A DNA stretch of 64,000 bases from Edaphobacter lichenicola (GTDB lineage: Bacteria; Acidobacteriota; Terriglobia; Terriglobales; Acidobacteriaceae). Below are positions 21,304 to 29,822 of this stretch, one piece after another. Position 1 is the first letter of the stretch, and each line of letters begins with the position of its first letter. Made by a program: the position numbers and the translations under genes. The notes beneath the pieces are model-generated. The model did not search any database and was not told the origin of the DNA. It saw nothing but the letters and a program-made list of their open reading frames with translations. The stretch is taken from NCBI RefSeq assembly GCF_014201315.1, contig NZ_JACHDY010000007.1, forward strand, positions 1 to 64,000. The letters are read 5' to 3'.

Positions 21304-22014
21304 GTGTCGCAATCTGCCATCCGCAAAACATTCGCTCCCGTAAAAAAACTTCTGCCCGCCTGGCTGTCCAACCCCATACGCAACAGCCTCACCGCGATCC
21401 TCACGCCCATCCTCTACAGCGTGCGCACCGGTCACTTCCGCAGCAGTTTGAAGATGGCAGCCGTATCCCGGCATGGCGAACCCATCCCCTGGTACACCTA
21501 CTCCAGCCTGGACTTTCTAAGCGCCCGCAACTACACCGGAAAAACCATCCTCGAATTCGGTGGCGGACAATCCACCCTCTGGTGGTCCGCACGGGCAAAG
21601 CACGTCGTCACCTTCGAAGGAAAGAAAGACTGGTACGAACGCATAGCACCCGGCTTGCCTGCCAACGTCGAGCTGCACTACGTAGAAAAAACCGTGCCCA
21701 TCACCGACGCACTGCAAGTCGCTCAAATCCTCTCCACCAAAGCCTCCGGCCACTACGACGTCATCGTGATCGACGGCCTCACCCGCTCACAGCTGATCGA
21801 CATCGCCTGCGAACGCCTGGCCCCAGACGGAATCATCGTCTGCGATAACTCCGAAGGCTACGGCATCTACGAAGGATTCAAAGACAAGGGCCTCGACCGC
21901 GTCGACTTCTTCGGTAACGCCCCCGGCGTCGTCCTCCCCCACTGCACCTCCATCTACTTCCGATCCACATCCTTCGTCTTCAGCCCCTCCATCCCAATCG
22001 ATCTCCCCACCTGA
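21304..22014 (+). CDS. SAM-dependent methyltransferase-like protein
   Basis: 236 residues. The Rossmann motif I, TILEFGGGQSTLWWS (near residue 80), binds S-adenosylmethionine in methyltransferases. VIVIDGLTRSQL and DGIIVCDNSEGYG are motifs II-III. The start is a GTG without a clear ribosome-binding site; an internal ATG (MAAVSRHGEPIPW) is possible but would drop a basic N-terminus that looks coding. The acceptor is unknown. Genes with this layout are often linked to cell-surface sugars, but no such neighbour is present. Confidence 0.75.
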   Translation: MSQSAIRKTFAPVKKLLPAWLSNPIRNSLTAILTPILYSVRTGHFRSSLKMAAVSRHGEPIPWYTYSSLDFLSARNYTGKTILEFGGGQSTLWWSARAKHVVTFEGKKDWYERIAPGLPANVELHYVEKTVPITDALQVAQILSTKASGHYDVIVIDGLTRSQLIDIACERLAPDGIIVCDNSEGYGIYEGFKDKGLDRVDFFGNAPGVVLPHCTSIYFRSTSFVFSPSIPIDLPT

Positions 22015-22068
22015 AGGGTCTGTACAATCCCTCGCCGTCTATAATTCTTCCTGTTTCCGGAGTCAGAC

Positions 22069-22872
22069 ATGCGAACAGCTCTATTGTCCGTGATTCGCCC
22101 GTTCTGTTTCACTGTCGCGCTCCTCGCCGCGCCCACTCTGCTCCTCTCTCAAACGCCGTCACCCACCGTCAAAACCTACGACGGTGGAACGCGACAAACC
22201 CTCGAGAGCATCTTCATCCCACCCATGACGAATGCGCCGTTCAGTCTCACACTCGAAACCGAGTGGACGCGGCCCATGGGAGGAGGCAGCGGCACCTACA
22301 CCCTCGTCAACAAACGGCAAATCATGCGCGACCGCACCGGGCGCATCTACCAGGAGCGTTGGCTGCTCGTCCCAAAGAATGGAAAGATGCAATCCGTCAT
22401 GGACTTCATTCAAATCTCGAATCCCGCCGACCACACCCTCTACAACTGCCAGATCGACATAAAGCGCTGCTTCTTGATTCCCTACACCGGCTCAATCACC
22501 ACCACATACCAGCCAGCAATCCATCCCTCCGGTGCGCTCGCCGACAACGCCGGCTATCAGCAGCTCGAAGATCTCGGCCACAACAACATCGCAGGCATCG
22601 ACACCGTCGGCTACCGCGAGATCACCACCCTCAACCCCGGCGTCTTCGGCAACGATCAGCCGATGATCACCACGCGCGAGTTCTGGTACTCCCCCCAGCT
22701 CGGCATCAATATCCTCTCGAAGCTCGACACTCCACAATCCGGCAGACAAACCTTCACCGCAAGAGACCTCTCAACCTCCGAACCCGAAGCTCACTTCTTC
22801 GCAATCCCCGAGGGCTTTACCATCGAAGATCACCGCAAGCTCGAACCCGAAGCAAGTCCGCAGTCAAAATAA
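22069..22872 (+). CDS. Secreted hypothetical protein
   Basis: 267 residues, ATG with a CGGAG site eight bases upstream and TATAAT at 22040-22045 as a likely -10 box. A signal peptide covers about residues 1-28 and ends LLLSQ. Two cysteines (NCQIDIKRCF) may form a disulfide. Motifs such as YREITTLNPGVFGNDQPM and EFWYSPQLGINILSK recur in acidobacterial secreted proteins of unknown role. The stop is only nine bases from the convergent nfo stop. Confidence 0.78.
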   Translation: MRTALLSVIRPFCFTVALLAAPTLLLSQTPSPTVKTYDGGTRQTLESIFIPPMTNAPFSLTLETEWTRPMGGGSGTYTLVNKRQIMRDRTGRIYQERWLLVPKNGKMQSVMDFIQISNPADHTLYNCQIDIKRCFLIPYTGSITTTYQPAIHPSGALADNAGYQQLEDLGHNNIAGIDTVGYREITTLNPGVFGNDQPMITTREFWYSPQLGINILSKLDTPQSGRQTFTARDLSTSEPEAHFFAIPEGFTIEDHRKLEPEASPQSK

Positions 22873-22881
22873 CTCACCAAA

Positions 22882-23751
22882 CTACCCCGCAGCCAGCGTC
22901 CGCAGCACCCCAACATTTCTTGCCTCATCCCCCGGAGCATCAACCGGAGTCTCCGCAATAAACACCGCATGCCCAAACCGCTCATCATGCAGCAGCCGCC
23001 GAAACACCTCCGCCCCAATCGTCCCCTCCCCGATATGCTCATGCCGGTCCAGCTTCGACCCCATCGCCGCCTTCGCGTCATTGCAGTGCCACACCTTCAC
23101 CGCATCGAACCCCACCGTATCCTTCACCAGCAGCATCGTCTCCACATACCCATCCGGCGACACCAGGTCATACCCCGCCACATGCACATGGCACGTATCC
23201 AGACACACCCCCACCGGTGCACAAGCCTTCAGCCTCTCCACCAGCTCCGCCACCTGCTCCAGCTTTCCGCCAAGTGAAAACTCCGCTCCAGCCGTGTTCT
23301 CAATCAAAATCTTAAAGTCCTTCCCCTGCCACGGCACCCCATCGATCGCCTTCTCAATCGACTCGGCCGCCAGCCGCAAGCCCTCCTCCCGCGTGAGCCC
23401 CTTCCAGCTCCCCGGATGCAGCACCAGATACTCCGCACCCAGCGCCAGCGCCCGCTCCACCTCTCCGCGAAACGCCGCCACCCCATTCACCCGCACGCTC
23501 TCCGTCTGGCTGCAAAGATTGATCAGATAGCTCGCATGAATCGCCACCGGCCCCACATCATGCTTCGCCCGCAGCTCCCGCATCTTCACCGCGTCCTCGG
23601 GCTTTACCGCCGCCGCCCGCCACTGCCGCGGACTCGAAGAAAAGATCTGAAACGTATTCGCCCCCGCCGCCACTGCCCGCTCAACCGCGGTCCACGTTCC
23701 ACCCGCCGTCCCCACATGTACGCCAATCCGCTTCTTCGCTGAACTCTTCAT
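22882..23751 (-). CDS. nfo: Endonuclease IV (deoxyribonuclease IV)
   Basis: AP endonuclease of base-excision repair, 289 residues. Zinc-ligand motifs are all visible: HASYLINL, LHPGSW, ENTAGAE, CLDTCHVHVAGYDL and HCNDAK...GSKLDRHEHIGEG. The gene is single, minus strand, convergent with the secreted protein gene and divergent from the 146-residue membrane protein gene. A chimeric repeat (A4) sits just upstream, in what should be its promoter region. Confidence 0.96.
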   Translation of the reverse strand: MKSSAKKRIGVHVGTAGGTWTAVERAVAAGANTFQIFSSSPRQWRAAAVKPEDAVKMRELRAKHDVGPVAIHASYLINLCSQTESVRVNGVAAFRGEVERALALGAEYLVLHPGSWKGLTREEGLRLAAESIEKAIDGVPWQGKDFKILIENTAGAEFSLGGKLEQVAELVERLKACAPVGVCLDTCHVHVAGYDLVSPDGYVETMLLVKDTVGFDAVKVWHCNDAKAAMGSKLDRHEHIGEGTIGAEVFRRLLHDERFGHAVFIAETPVDAPGDEARNVGVLRTLAAG

Positions 23752-23774
23752 CCCTCAAGGCTACCGCATCACAA

Positions 23775-23874
23775 GGTATACAAGTCACGAAGTGACCGCG
23801 GCGAACCGGGGTCCCCGCAAACAGGTCTTCGTTTGCGGGGGTGGCCACGCGCAGGGCGCCCGTCCGGCAGGACA
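23775..23874. repeat. Element A4: half copy of the A family carrying a second hairpin
   Basis: It matches only the right half of A1/A2: GGTATAC, then GTCACGAAGTGACCGC, and at the end CGCGCAGGGCGCCCG followed by TCCGGCAGGACA. Between these is about 46 bases not found in other copies, holding a perfect 10-bp hairpin, CCCCGCAAAC / GTTTGCGGGG (23813-23822 with 23831-23840), loop AGGTCTTC. It lies in a divergent intergenic region (nfo and the next gene), unlike the terminator-like copies. Confidence 0.82.
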
Positions 23875-23957
23875 CCCTCAACCCACGAAACCATCTCGCC
23901 CCACACGAGGGAGTGCTATGCTGGCCCCGCCATCATTTCACGCAAAGAGGACGCCGT

Positions 23958-24398
23958 ATGCCCGCCGCACAGAACTTCAAAAACCACACGCGCTTCCATC
24001 CGCCCTTTCACTTCGTCATCCTCCCTCTGCTGATCCTCAATCTCATCTTCTCCATCTACATCACCATCCACCGCTGGCCCGCCTACCAGCACACCAATCT
24101 CTGGTGGATCGCCATGTCCATCGTCTTTTTCCTGATGGCCGGCCTCTCCCGCGACTACGCGCTCAAAGCCCAGGACCGCATCATCCGCCTCGAGGAGCGT
24201 CTCCGCCTCCAGGCACTCCTCCCCCCCGCCGACCGCGCCCACATCGACGAGCTCACGGTCCCCCAGCTCATCGCCCTCCGCTTCGCCTCCGACGCCGAGC
24301 TCCCCGACCTCGCCCACCGCGCCCTCACCAAAAACATGGATCCCAAGGCCATCAAGCAGGCCATCGTCAACTGGCGCCCCGACAACCGCCGCATCTGA
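23958..24398 (+). CDS. DUF6526-like two-helix membrane protein
   Basis: 146 residues, ATG after AAAGAGGA. It has two hydrophobic helices (about 18-37 and 48-66), then a soluble, partly charged C-terminal region (DRIIRLEERLRLQALLPP, RALTKNMDPKAIKQAIVNW). The layout agrees with the DUF6526 family of acidobacterial and Bacteroidetes proteins. No known activity. The start was chosen because the upstream open frame runs through element A4. Confidence 0.8.
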   Translation: MPAAQNFKNHTRFHPPFHFVILPLLILNLIFSIYITIHRWPAYQHTNLWWIAMSIVFFLMAGLSRDYALKAQDRIIRLEERLRLQALLPPADRAHIDELTVPQLIALRFASDAELPDLAHRALTKNMDPKAIKQAIVNWRPDNRRI

Positions 24399-24431
24399 AT
24401 CTCGAACTGCAATCGTCGCCCGACGAACGAA

Positions 24432-24458
24432 GCTCCGGACAGTATCACCGTCCGGAGC
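24432..24458. terminator. Perfect hairpin between convergent genes
   Basis: GCTCCGGAC and GTCCGGAGC form a 9-bp perfect stem around a 9-base loop. It lies between the stop codons of the membrane protein gene and doxX-like gene. There is no T-run, so it may work as a bidirectional, Rho-assisted terminator or mRNA 3' end protector. Confidence 0.55.
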
Positions 24459-24500
24459 ACAGAGGTAGTCTTCCGATCTCATCTCTCTTGCATTCGCTCT

Positions 24501-24890
24501 TCAGGCCGTCTCCGAAGCCCGCACCTGCAGCAACCTCGCAAACGCCGACCGCACCCCATAAGCCACCAGCACCCACAGCGCCGTCACAAACAAAGCCATC
24601 GGCAACCCTGCCGGAGCCATCAGCGCGTGGAAGCAGACAATGTTCACGATCACCGGCCCAAGCAACACCAGAGCCAGCGGCACAAACCGGTTGATCAGCA
24701 GAAGAACCGCCGGAATCAGCTGAAGCAGAAAGATGATCACCAGATAGTGCGACTCAAACAGCACAATCATGAAATCCCCAGCCACTCCCGGAGGAGGAGG
24801 CGTAGGAATGAAGTGCAGAAAGCCGTTCAATCCGAAGACAAGAAAGATAAAGCCAAGCAGATACCTGGCAACCAGCGATGCGATCTTCAT
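24501..24890 (-). CDS. DoxX-like membrane protein
   Basis: 129 residues, four transmembrane helices, strong GGAGGAGG site. It begins MKIASLVARYLLGFIFLVFGLNGFLHF, a typical DoxX family opening with the GLNGF motif. Some family members act in redox or quinone-linked processes. It follows azoR by 58 bases on the same strand, so the two very likely form an operon that the divergent TetR protein controls. Its exact role is not known. Confidence 0.85.
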   Translation of the reverse strand: MKIASLVARYLLGFIFLVFGLNGFLHFIPTPPPPGVAGDFMIVLFESHYLVIIFLLQLIPAVLLLINRFVPLALVLLGPVIVNIVCFHALMAPAGLPMALFVTALWVLVAYGVRSAFARLLQVRASETA

Positions 24891-24948
24891 AACAATACCT
24901 CCTCCTTGGAGATCAACTAACTTGGAAATTCAACTAACAACTCAGCGA

Positions 24949-25578
24949 TTAAGCCGCCACAAACTGCGAACGAATCGCCTCAACATGCGGCTTCAGGAAC
25001 GTCGCCCGATCCGCCTGCCCAGACATCAGTACCGAAGCGCCGCCAGCCAACACGAACTTCGGATCCGTCACACCCAGGAAGAAGAACACCGAACGCAGAT
25101 ACGGCTCAACGTGGTTGAACGAAGCCATCGCAGTCCCCGCGTCATAAACCCCGCCGGTAGCCACCAGGAATGTAGCCTTCTTCCCCACCAACAGACCCTT
25201 CGGCCCTGCCTCCGAATACGCAAACGTCTCGCCAACGCGAGCAACCTGGTCGATCCACAGCTTCAGCACCGAAGGAACCCCGAAGTTGTGCATCGGAACG
25301 CCAAAGACATACTCATCGGCCGCCCGCAGTTCGCCGAGCAGCGTGTCCGACACCTCAAGCACCTGCTTCTGCTCCGCTGTGCGAGCATCCTTCGGCGTAT
25401 ACGAAGCCCCAACCCACGCAGCGTCGACCGTCTTCAGATCGCTCGAGGTCAGGTCGCGGGTAATCACTCTCCCGTTCGGGTTCGCCTGCTTCCAGTTCTG
25501 AACGAACTCCTCGGACAGGTGGCGGGAGACCGAGGTCTCATGAAAGGGGCTGGAATTCACAACAAGTAAAGTGGGCAT
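24949..25578 (-). CDS. azoR: FMN-dependent NADH-azoreductase
   Basis: 209 residues, flavodoxin-like quinone/azo reductase. It begins MPTLLVVNSSPFHETSVSRH, the FMN-phosphate loop. VFGVPMHNFGVPSVLKLWID (near residue 95) and FLVATGGVYDAGT are the family's FMN-contacting segments. It reduces quinones and azo compounds with two electrons, usually for detoxification. The ATG has a GGAG site nine bases upstream. Operon with the DoxX-like gene and divergent from a TetR regulator, the standard local-regulator arrangement. Confidence 0.93.
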   Translation of the reverse strand: MPTLLVVNSSPFHETSVSRHLSEEFVQNWKQANPNGRVITRDLTSSDLKTVDAAWVGASYTPKDARTAEQKQVLEVSDTLLGELRAADEYVFGVPMHNFGVPSVLKLWIDQVARVGETFAYSEAGPKGLLVGKKATFLVATGGVYDAGTAMASFNHVEPYLRSVFFFLGVTDPKFVLAGGASVLMSGQADRATFLKPHVEAIRSQFVAA

Positions 25579-25600
25579 GGCAAAATCTCCTATACAACAT

Positions 25601-25655
25601 CTGACGTTTAAACAACTTGTGTCGATTCATAAAAACACGACAAATGTCGTTTAAG
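25601..25655. promoter_or_regulatory. Candidate operator in the azoR-tetR divergent promoter
   Basis: 25637-25650 reads ACGACAAATGTCGT, a perfect palindrome (ACGACA, two central bases, TGTCGT). A second, degenerate copy on the minus strand near 25624-25603 reads CGACACAAGTTGTTTAAACG, sharing GACA and GTTTAA. TetR-type proteins commonly bind such sites between themselves and their target. Binding is inferred only. Confidence 0.5.
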
Positions 25656-25696
25656 CAAGCAACGTCGTCAAAGTCGAGTAAAATAGAGCCAGGTCA

Positions 25697-26482
25697 ATGT
25701 CAGAATCCTCTCCAAAATTCGAGGAAGCCGCCGAAAGAGTGCATAACAAGACCACCGACCCCCTCATTCCGCGCACTCGGAAACTAACCCAACAGGCCAT
25801 CGTCAAGCTAATGAAGGACAAGGAATTCGACAGCATCTCTGTCCAGGACAGCGCCGAAGCCAAAATCGGGGAAGCTCCCATTGAACGAGCGCCGGAAAGG
25901 ACGACCGACCCGCGCATCCTCCGCACCCGCAAGCTCCTTCAGCAGGCCCTCGTCAACCTCATGAAAGAAAAGCAGTTTGACAGCCTCTCCGTGCAGGACA
26001 TCGCCGAAGCCGCTACCATCAACCGCGCCACCTTCTACGACCACTACCCCGACAAGTTCGCCCTGCTCGAGTGCACCGTCGCCACCCGCTTCAACGAGCT
26101 GCTCTCCAAACGCGGAGTCACCTTCAACGGCACCTGCACCTCCGCCCTCCGTGCCATCGTCCTCGGCGTCTGCGACTTCATCGCTTCTGCCCAACTCCTC
26201 TGTTCCGACCGCCCCGGACAGATGGAGCCCCACATGGAGTCCGCCATCATCGCCGTCGTCCGCCGCATGCTCCTCTATGGCCTCGAACAGCATCCCTCCG
26301 CCGCCCCCAGCTCCCCCCAGATGATCGCCACCACCACCGCATGGGCCATCTATGGCGCCGCCAAAGAGTGGGCCCAAACCCCCAACCGCCCCCCCTCCAG
26401 CCACATCGCAGACATCATCCTCACCCTCGTCTCGCCTGTCCTCGCACTCGCCGAAACTACACCGCCCACCGTCTCAGCCTGA
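25697..26482 (+). CDS. TetR-family regulator with duplicated N-terminal HTH segment
   Basis: 261 residues, about 50-60 longer than a usual TetR protein. Residues 69-120 form a full TetR DNA-binding domain, ending SVQDIAEAATINRATFYDHYPDK. Residues 19-55 are a second, upstream copy of only its first part: 28 of 37 residues are identical to 69-105, including TTDP, RTRKL, QQA and FDS.SVQD. That first copy stops before the recognition helix, so it cannot bind DNA alone in the usual way. The C-terminal ligand domain looks complete. Divergent from azoR. The duplication looks old because many codons differ. Confidence 0.88.
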   Translation: MSESSPKFEEAAERVHNKTTDPLIPRTRKLTQQAIVKLMKDKEFDSISVQDSAEAKIGEAPIERAPERTTDPRILRTRKLLQQALVNLMKEKQFDSLSVQDIAEAATINRATFYDHYPDKFALLECTVATRFNELLSKRGVTFNGTCTSALRAIVLGVCDFIASAQLLCSDRPGQMEPHMESAIIAVVRRMLLYGLEQHPSAAPSSPQMIATTTAWAIYGAAKEWAQTPNRPPSSHIADIILTLVSPVLALAETTPPTVSA

Positions 26483-26541
26483 CCCATCTGACCGTTGGGG
26501 CGCACATTCCCGCACGCAATAACCTCGCGGCCAGTAAGCTT

Positions 26542-28167
26542 CTACTTCGGAGCAGATCCACCGCGGCCGCTGCTTCCGGAGGACCCGCCGCTCGCCGACG
26601 GAGCGCTCAGGCTATGAGAAGCGCCCGATGACGATGACGCCGAAGATCCCCCATACGATCCCGTTCGCGATGCTGGAGCATTCGATGTATTCGCACTCTG
26701 GATCGGCGCTCCTGCACGCAATGTAACCGGCCCGCTGTTCCCACCGTGACTCGACGACATGAACCCCGCAGAAGGCGCGGCAGCATAGACCTGCATATTT
26801 GCCGATCCGTGCTGCTCTACATGGCTCGAAATCTTGTTCAGGCTTCCCAGCGACCCCCTCGGCACGCCCAACCCCGCCGAGTTCTTCTGGAACACAAAGT
26901 TCCCCGGCTTATCTTCCTTGGAGAAGACCATTGGCGTATGGTTCGCAAGTACCAGCGAGCCTGCGCCCACGGTCGGCGCTTGCGGCGAAGCAGCACGCGT
27001 GGGCGAATGCACCGCAGTCCCGACCAGCCCCCCTGCCCCGCCACCACCACTCGCAACATTGTTCAATCCATTAAACGTGCCACCCGGCTGCCATCCCCAC
27101 CCATATCCCGGGAAGAACGACCAGTTGCCAGAGTGATACGGCAGCCAGCCCCATGGATACGGTGACACCCACGAATAGCCTGCTCCCGGATACAGCGCCC
27201 ACACACCGTTACCGTACGGACTCCATCCTGCGCCCACAAGATACGGCTGCCAGAATGATCCAAACGCTCCGCCATTGATAAAGTTCCCGTAGTAGTTCAG
27301 GTCACTCAAGCCATAGGTAGAGCCTCCAGCCACCATCGCATTCGCCTGCGAGTAGCGCGCATGATATTCGTTCGCTTCCTTATCCCACGCATCAGACGGC
27401 GCTTCCTCGATCTTCTTCGCAACAACCACCTGCTCTCCACCCAACGTCAGTGACTCCTTCTTCGTCACCAGCGTCGTCTCCGAGCCGTGCTTCGCCTCCA
27501 CGCTTCCGTTGAAGACCGAGACAACCGTCTTCCCGTCAGCCACCGTCATTCGCACATGCGTCGACGGCGACACCGTCATCGTCTGATCTCCCGCCCGCAG
27601 CACGAACTCATTTCCCTTCGTGCTCTGCAGGTTCACATACACCATCCCCCGCACTACCTCTATCGTCGAGGCCTTGGCTCCCGAGCTGCGCAGCGCCAAC
27701 AGCGGAAACTCCACCAGCGAGTTCGGCGCCACACGCAGCGTGCTGTTGTCCTCAAACTCCACCTCAGCGTACCCTTCGGCGGTCCGAAGCCTCTCGCCTT
27801 GGATGATCGGCATATTCGGCATCGTCTGTTCAAAGCCGTTTCCCGTCTTACGATCGAGCGAGAGCGTTCCCTTCACATCACTCAGTCGCACAATCCTTAC
27901 GTGCGAATCGCCCGGCCGCGCCCCGTTGTCTACGGGCACGCGCGCCGCTGCCACATCAGCCGTAGGTGTACCAGCTACCGGGACACGAGCCGTTGACACA
28001 TCAGCCGTAACCACATCAGCCGTCGCCACGTGCGCAGTCGATGCAGAATCCCGATCTAACGGGTTACTTTGCTCCGCGGCCGCTCCACTCTGTGCTCCCG
28101 CGGCCGCAACTCCCGCCACCGAAAACGCCATCGCCAGAAACACTCCGCATCCGAATCCGATCTTCAT
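26542..28167 (-). CDS. Secreted FecR-domain protein with Trp/Gly-rich C-terminal region
   Basis: 541 residues from the ATG (a GTG directly precedes it); GGAGG lies about seven bases upstream. Signal peptide residues 1-26. Residues about 28-80 are low-complexity T/A/D/V repeats (TADV, TARVPV). A FecR domain follows, about 90-250 (GERLRTAEGYAEVEFEDNSTLRVAPNS, VVRGMVYVNLQ). The next 110 residues are W/Y/G/P-rich (GWSPYGNGVWALYPGAGYSW), similar to the DUF6600 pattern. The tail is Ser/Gly-rich. FecR domains here are not linked to a sigma factor, so a structural or polysaccharide-related role in the envelope is more likely than iron signalling. Confidence 0.78.
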   Translation of the reverse strand: MKIGFGCGVFLAMAFSVAGVAAAGAQSGAAAEQSNPLDRDSASTAHVATADVVTADVSTARVPVAGTPTADVAAARVPVDNGARPGDSHVRIVRLSDVKGTLSLDRKTGNGFEQTMPNMPIIQGERLRTAEGYAEVEFEDNSTLRVAPNSLVEFPLLALRSSGAKASTIEVVRGMVYVNLQSTKGNEFVLRAGDQTMTVSPSTHVRMTVADGKTVVSVFNGSVEAKHGSETTLVTKKESLTLGGEQVVVAKKIEEAPSDAWDKEANEYHARYSQANAMVAGGSTYGLSDLNYYGNFINGGAFGSFWQPYLVGAGWSPYGNGVWALYPGAGYSWVSPYPWGWLPYHSGNWSFFPGYGWGWQPGGTFNGLNNVASGGGGAGGLVGTAVHSPTRAASPQAPTVGAGSLVLANHTPMVFSKEDKPGNFVFQKNSAGLGVPRGSLGSLNKISSHVEQHGSANMQVYAAAPSAGFMSSSHGGNSGPVTLRAGAPIQSANTSNAPASRTGSYGGSSASSSSGASHSLSAPSASGGSSGSSGRGGSAPK

Positions 28168-28308
28168 CACCGGCCTCCCAACAACCAGAACAGTGCAACT
28201 TCAGTTGCGGGGAGTATACGTCCGCGACTACAGCCAAGGTGTCACCAAAACTCAAATAGTCTGGCTTTTTTGTCGTCACACATAGAAAGGCTCCATACAA
28301 AAAAGGGC

Positions 28309-28355
28309 CGTCATTCTGACCCTGAGCTTGCCGAAGGGGAAGAATCCCCGTATTT
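28309..28355 (-). repeat. Element B4: divergent relative of the B repeat, inside an ORF end
   Basis: On the minus strand it begins AAATACGGGG, like B1 and B2, and ends AATGACG, but the middle (GATTCTTCCCCTTCGG) differs. It encodes the last residues and the stop codon of the ankyrin-repeat gene. Similarity to B1-B3 is limited to the ends, so kinship is likely but not certain. Confidence 0.5.
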
Positions 28356-29483
28356 AGCCCTTGCTTTACTTGCACCTTCTGCCGTTGCCGAGCCACCATC
28401 CGGTAACGAACGAAGATACCTCTCAACCTCCGTCTTACCGCCGTACCTGGCCCAATCCGCGGGAGTCCCTCGCCACAGAACATCCTTCCTATCCACCCTC
28501 GCACCGCGCTCAACGAGAAGCTTCACCATCTCCTCATTCCCCGCGACCGCAGCGTTGTGCAAAGGCGTAGCGTGGGAGTGCCCTCCAACCGGGTTGTAAC
28601 GGTTAGGGTCCTCTCCGGCATCCAGCAGCAGTCTGACGATCTCGACCTGACCGTACTGCGACGCCAGCGCAAATGCAAGATGACGATCCTCACCGTCGGA
28701 CGCTGCAAGCAGACGGCGAAAGTCGTCGACTCTGCCCAGCGCAGCCGCGACCGGCAGATCGATTCGTGCGCCACGCGCCATCAAGGCATCTACCGCGTCA
28801 ACCTCTCCATGCAGGGCAGACGCCCGCAGAGCACTCTCAGGATTCGCTCCGCGATCGCAAAGCAGATCGATCAGATCAAGCTTGACGCCACACTCCCGAG
28901 CGACACTGCCGGTAGAGACGAGCATCAGAGTCTCCTCAATGGCCGAACGCTCCGCACCCGCATCAAGAATCACCTTGGCTACCTCGACAATGTTGGCAGG
29001 CAGACTGCCATGGCGAATCGGATTCTCCGCCACAAACTCCAGCAACGTCGGGTTCCGAAAGTAGTTTCCCCCCTCAAACACAACATGCTGATGAACCAGC
29101 CTGGGATGCTGCTTGAGATGCGAACGCAAACCCGCCGCATCGCCCGCGTCGAGAAGCTTCACCGCGAGACGAAACGCCGCATCCTCAATTCGTTCGTGAT
29201 GCGGCAAGCTGATCTGGCCGGAGAGTGTTGGCCTCTCGATATGCGACTTCAATCGGACCCAACTTGGGAATCCATGCTCACGAGCAATTGTCACCTGCGC
29301 ATCGCTCAGCTTGAACGGAGCTTGGAAGACCTCAGCATCGGTCACGCGGAGAAACCGCGGATGAAACTCTCGAATCTGCTGTGCCGCTAGCGGATCATGG
29401 TCAGCATGACCACGGAGCAGATCCTTGGCTTGATGCTTGAGGTGGTCGAGGTTGGGCTTGGGTGGGAGCTGTCGAACTGGCAT
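28311..29483 (-). CDS. Ankyrin-repeat protein
   Basis: 390 residues, ATG behind GAGGAAG. Residues 1-80 are an N-terminal helical region (FPSWVRLKSHIE). From about 100 to 370 there are ankyrin repeats (IVRLLLDAGEDPN, TPLHNAAVAGNEEMVKLLVERGARVD, TPADWARYGG). It is probably cytoplasmic and binds another protein; the partner is unknown. The last 14 residues (KYGDSSPSASSGSE) are encoded by repeat B4, so the original C-terminus was probably elsewhere. Confidence 0.85.
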   Translation of the reverse strand: MPVRQLPPKPNLDHLKHQAKDLLRGHADHDPLAAQQIREFHPRFLRVTDAEVFQAPFKLSDAQVTIAREHGFPSWVRLKSHIERPTLSGQISLPHHERIEDAAFRLAVKLLDAGDAAGLRSHLKQHPRLVHQHVVFEGGNYFRNPTLLEFVAENPIRHGSLPANIVEVAKVILDAGAERSAIEETLMLVSTGSVARECGVKLDLIDLLCDRGANPESALRASALHGEVDAVDALMARGARIDLPVAAALGRVDDFRRLLAASDGEDRHLAFALASQYGQVEIVRLLLDAGEDPNRYNPVGGHSHATPLHNAAVAGNEEMVKLLVERGARVDRKDVLWRGTPADWARYGGKTEVERYLRSLPDGGSATAEGASKARAKYGDSSPSASSGSE

Positions 29484-29714
29484 GGCGAACTTCCTCTCGT
29501 ATGCCCAGGTCCGCGCTTCGCGGGCAGAAAGTAAGTTCGTGGCGCAATTTGTAAAAGCAAGGTGGACTTCTGTCCTCTCCGCGGACCGGATGCGCCCTCT
29601 GCGCTACCGGCGAGAGTACCACAACCTCTCGAACAACCTCTATCTCGACGCAGGCGCGAAAGCTGTCAAGCCCGCAACCCACTCAAGTCACTCATTCTGA
29701 AACAAATCTAGGTT

Positions 29715-29744
29715 GCGTATCAGTTACACTCTCACATCTATAAT
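29715..29744 (+). promoter_or_regulatory. Promoter-like module D1 upstream of a small membrane protein
   Basis: GCGTATCAGTTA at 29715-29726 is followed after 12 bases by TATAAT (29739-29744). The same word with the same spacing occurs at 42629-42658. The remaining gene-free stretch 29484-29714 shows no coding frame that looks real. Confidence 0.45.
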
Positions 29745-29822
29745 GGAATCAGGGCAAAAGAACCTCAACCTCCAGCCCGCCGCTTGAGCGGTCTAGCTTC
29801 TGCAATCTTGGAGTGCGGTAGC

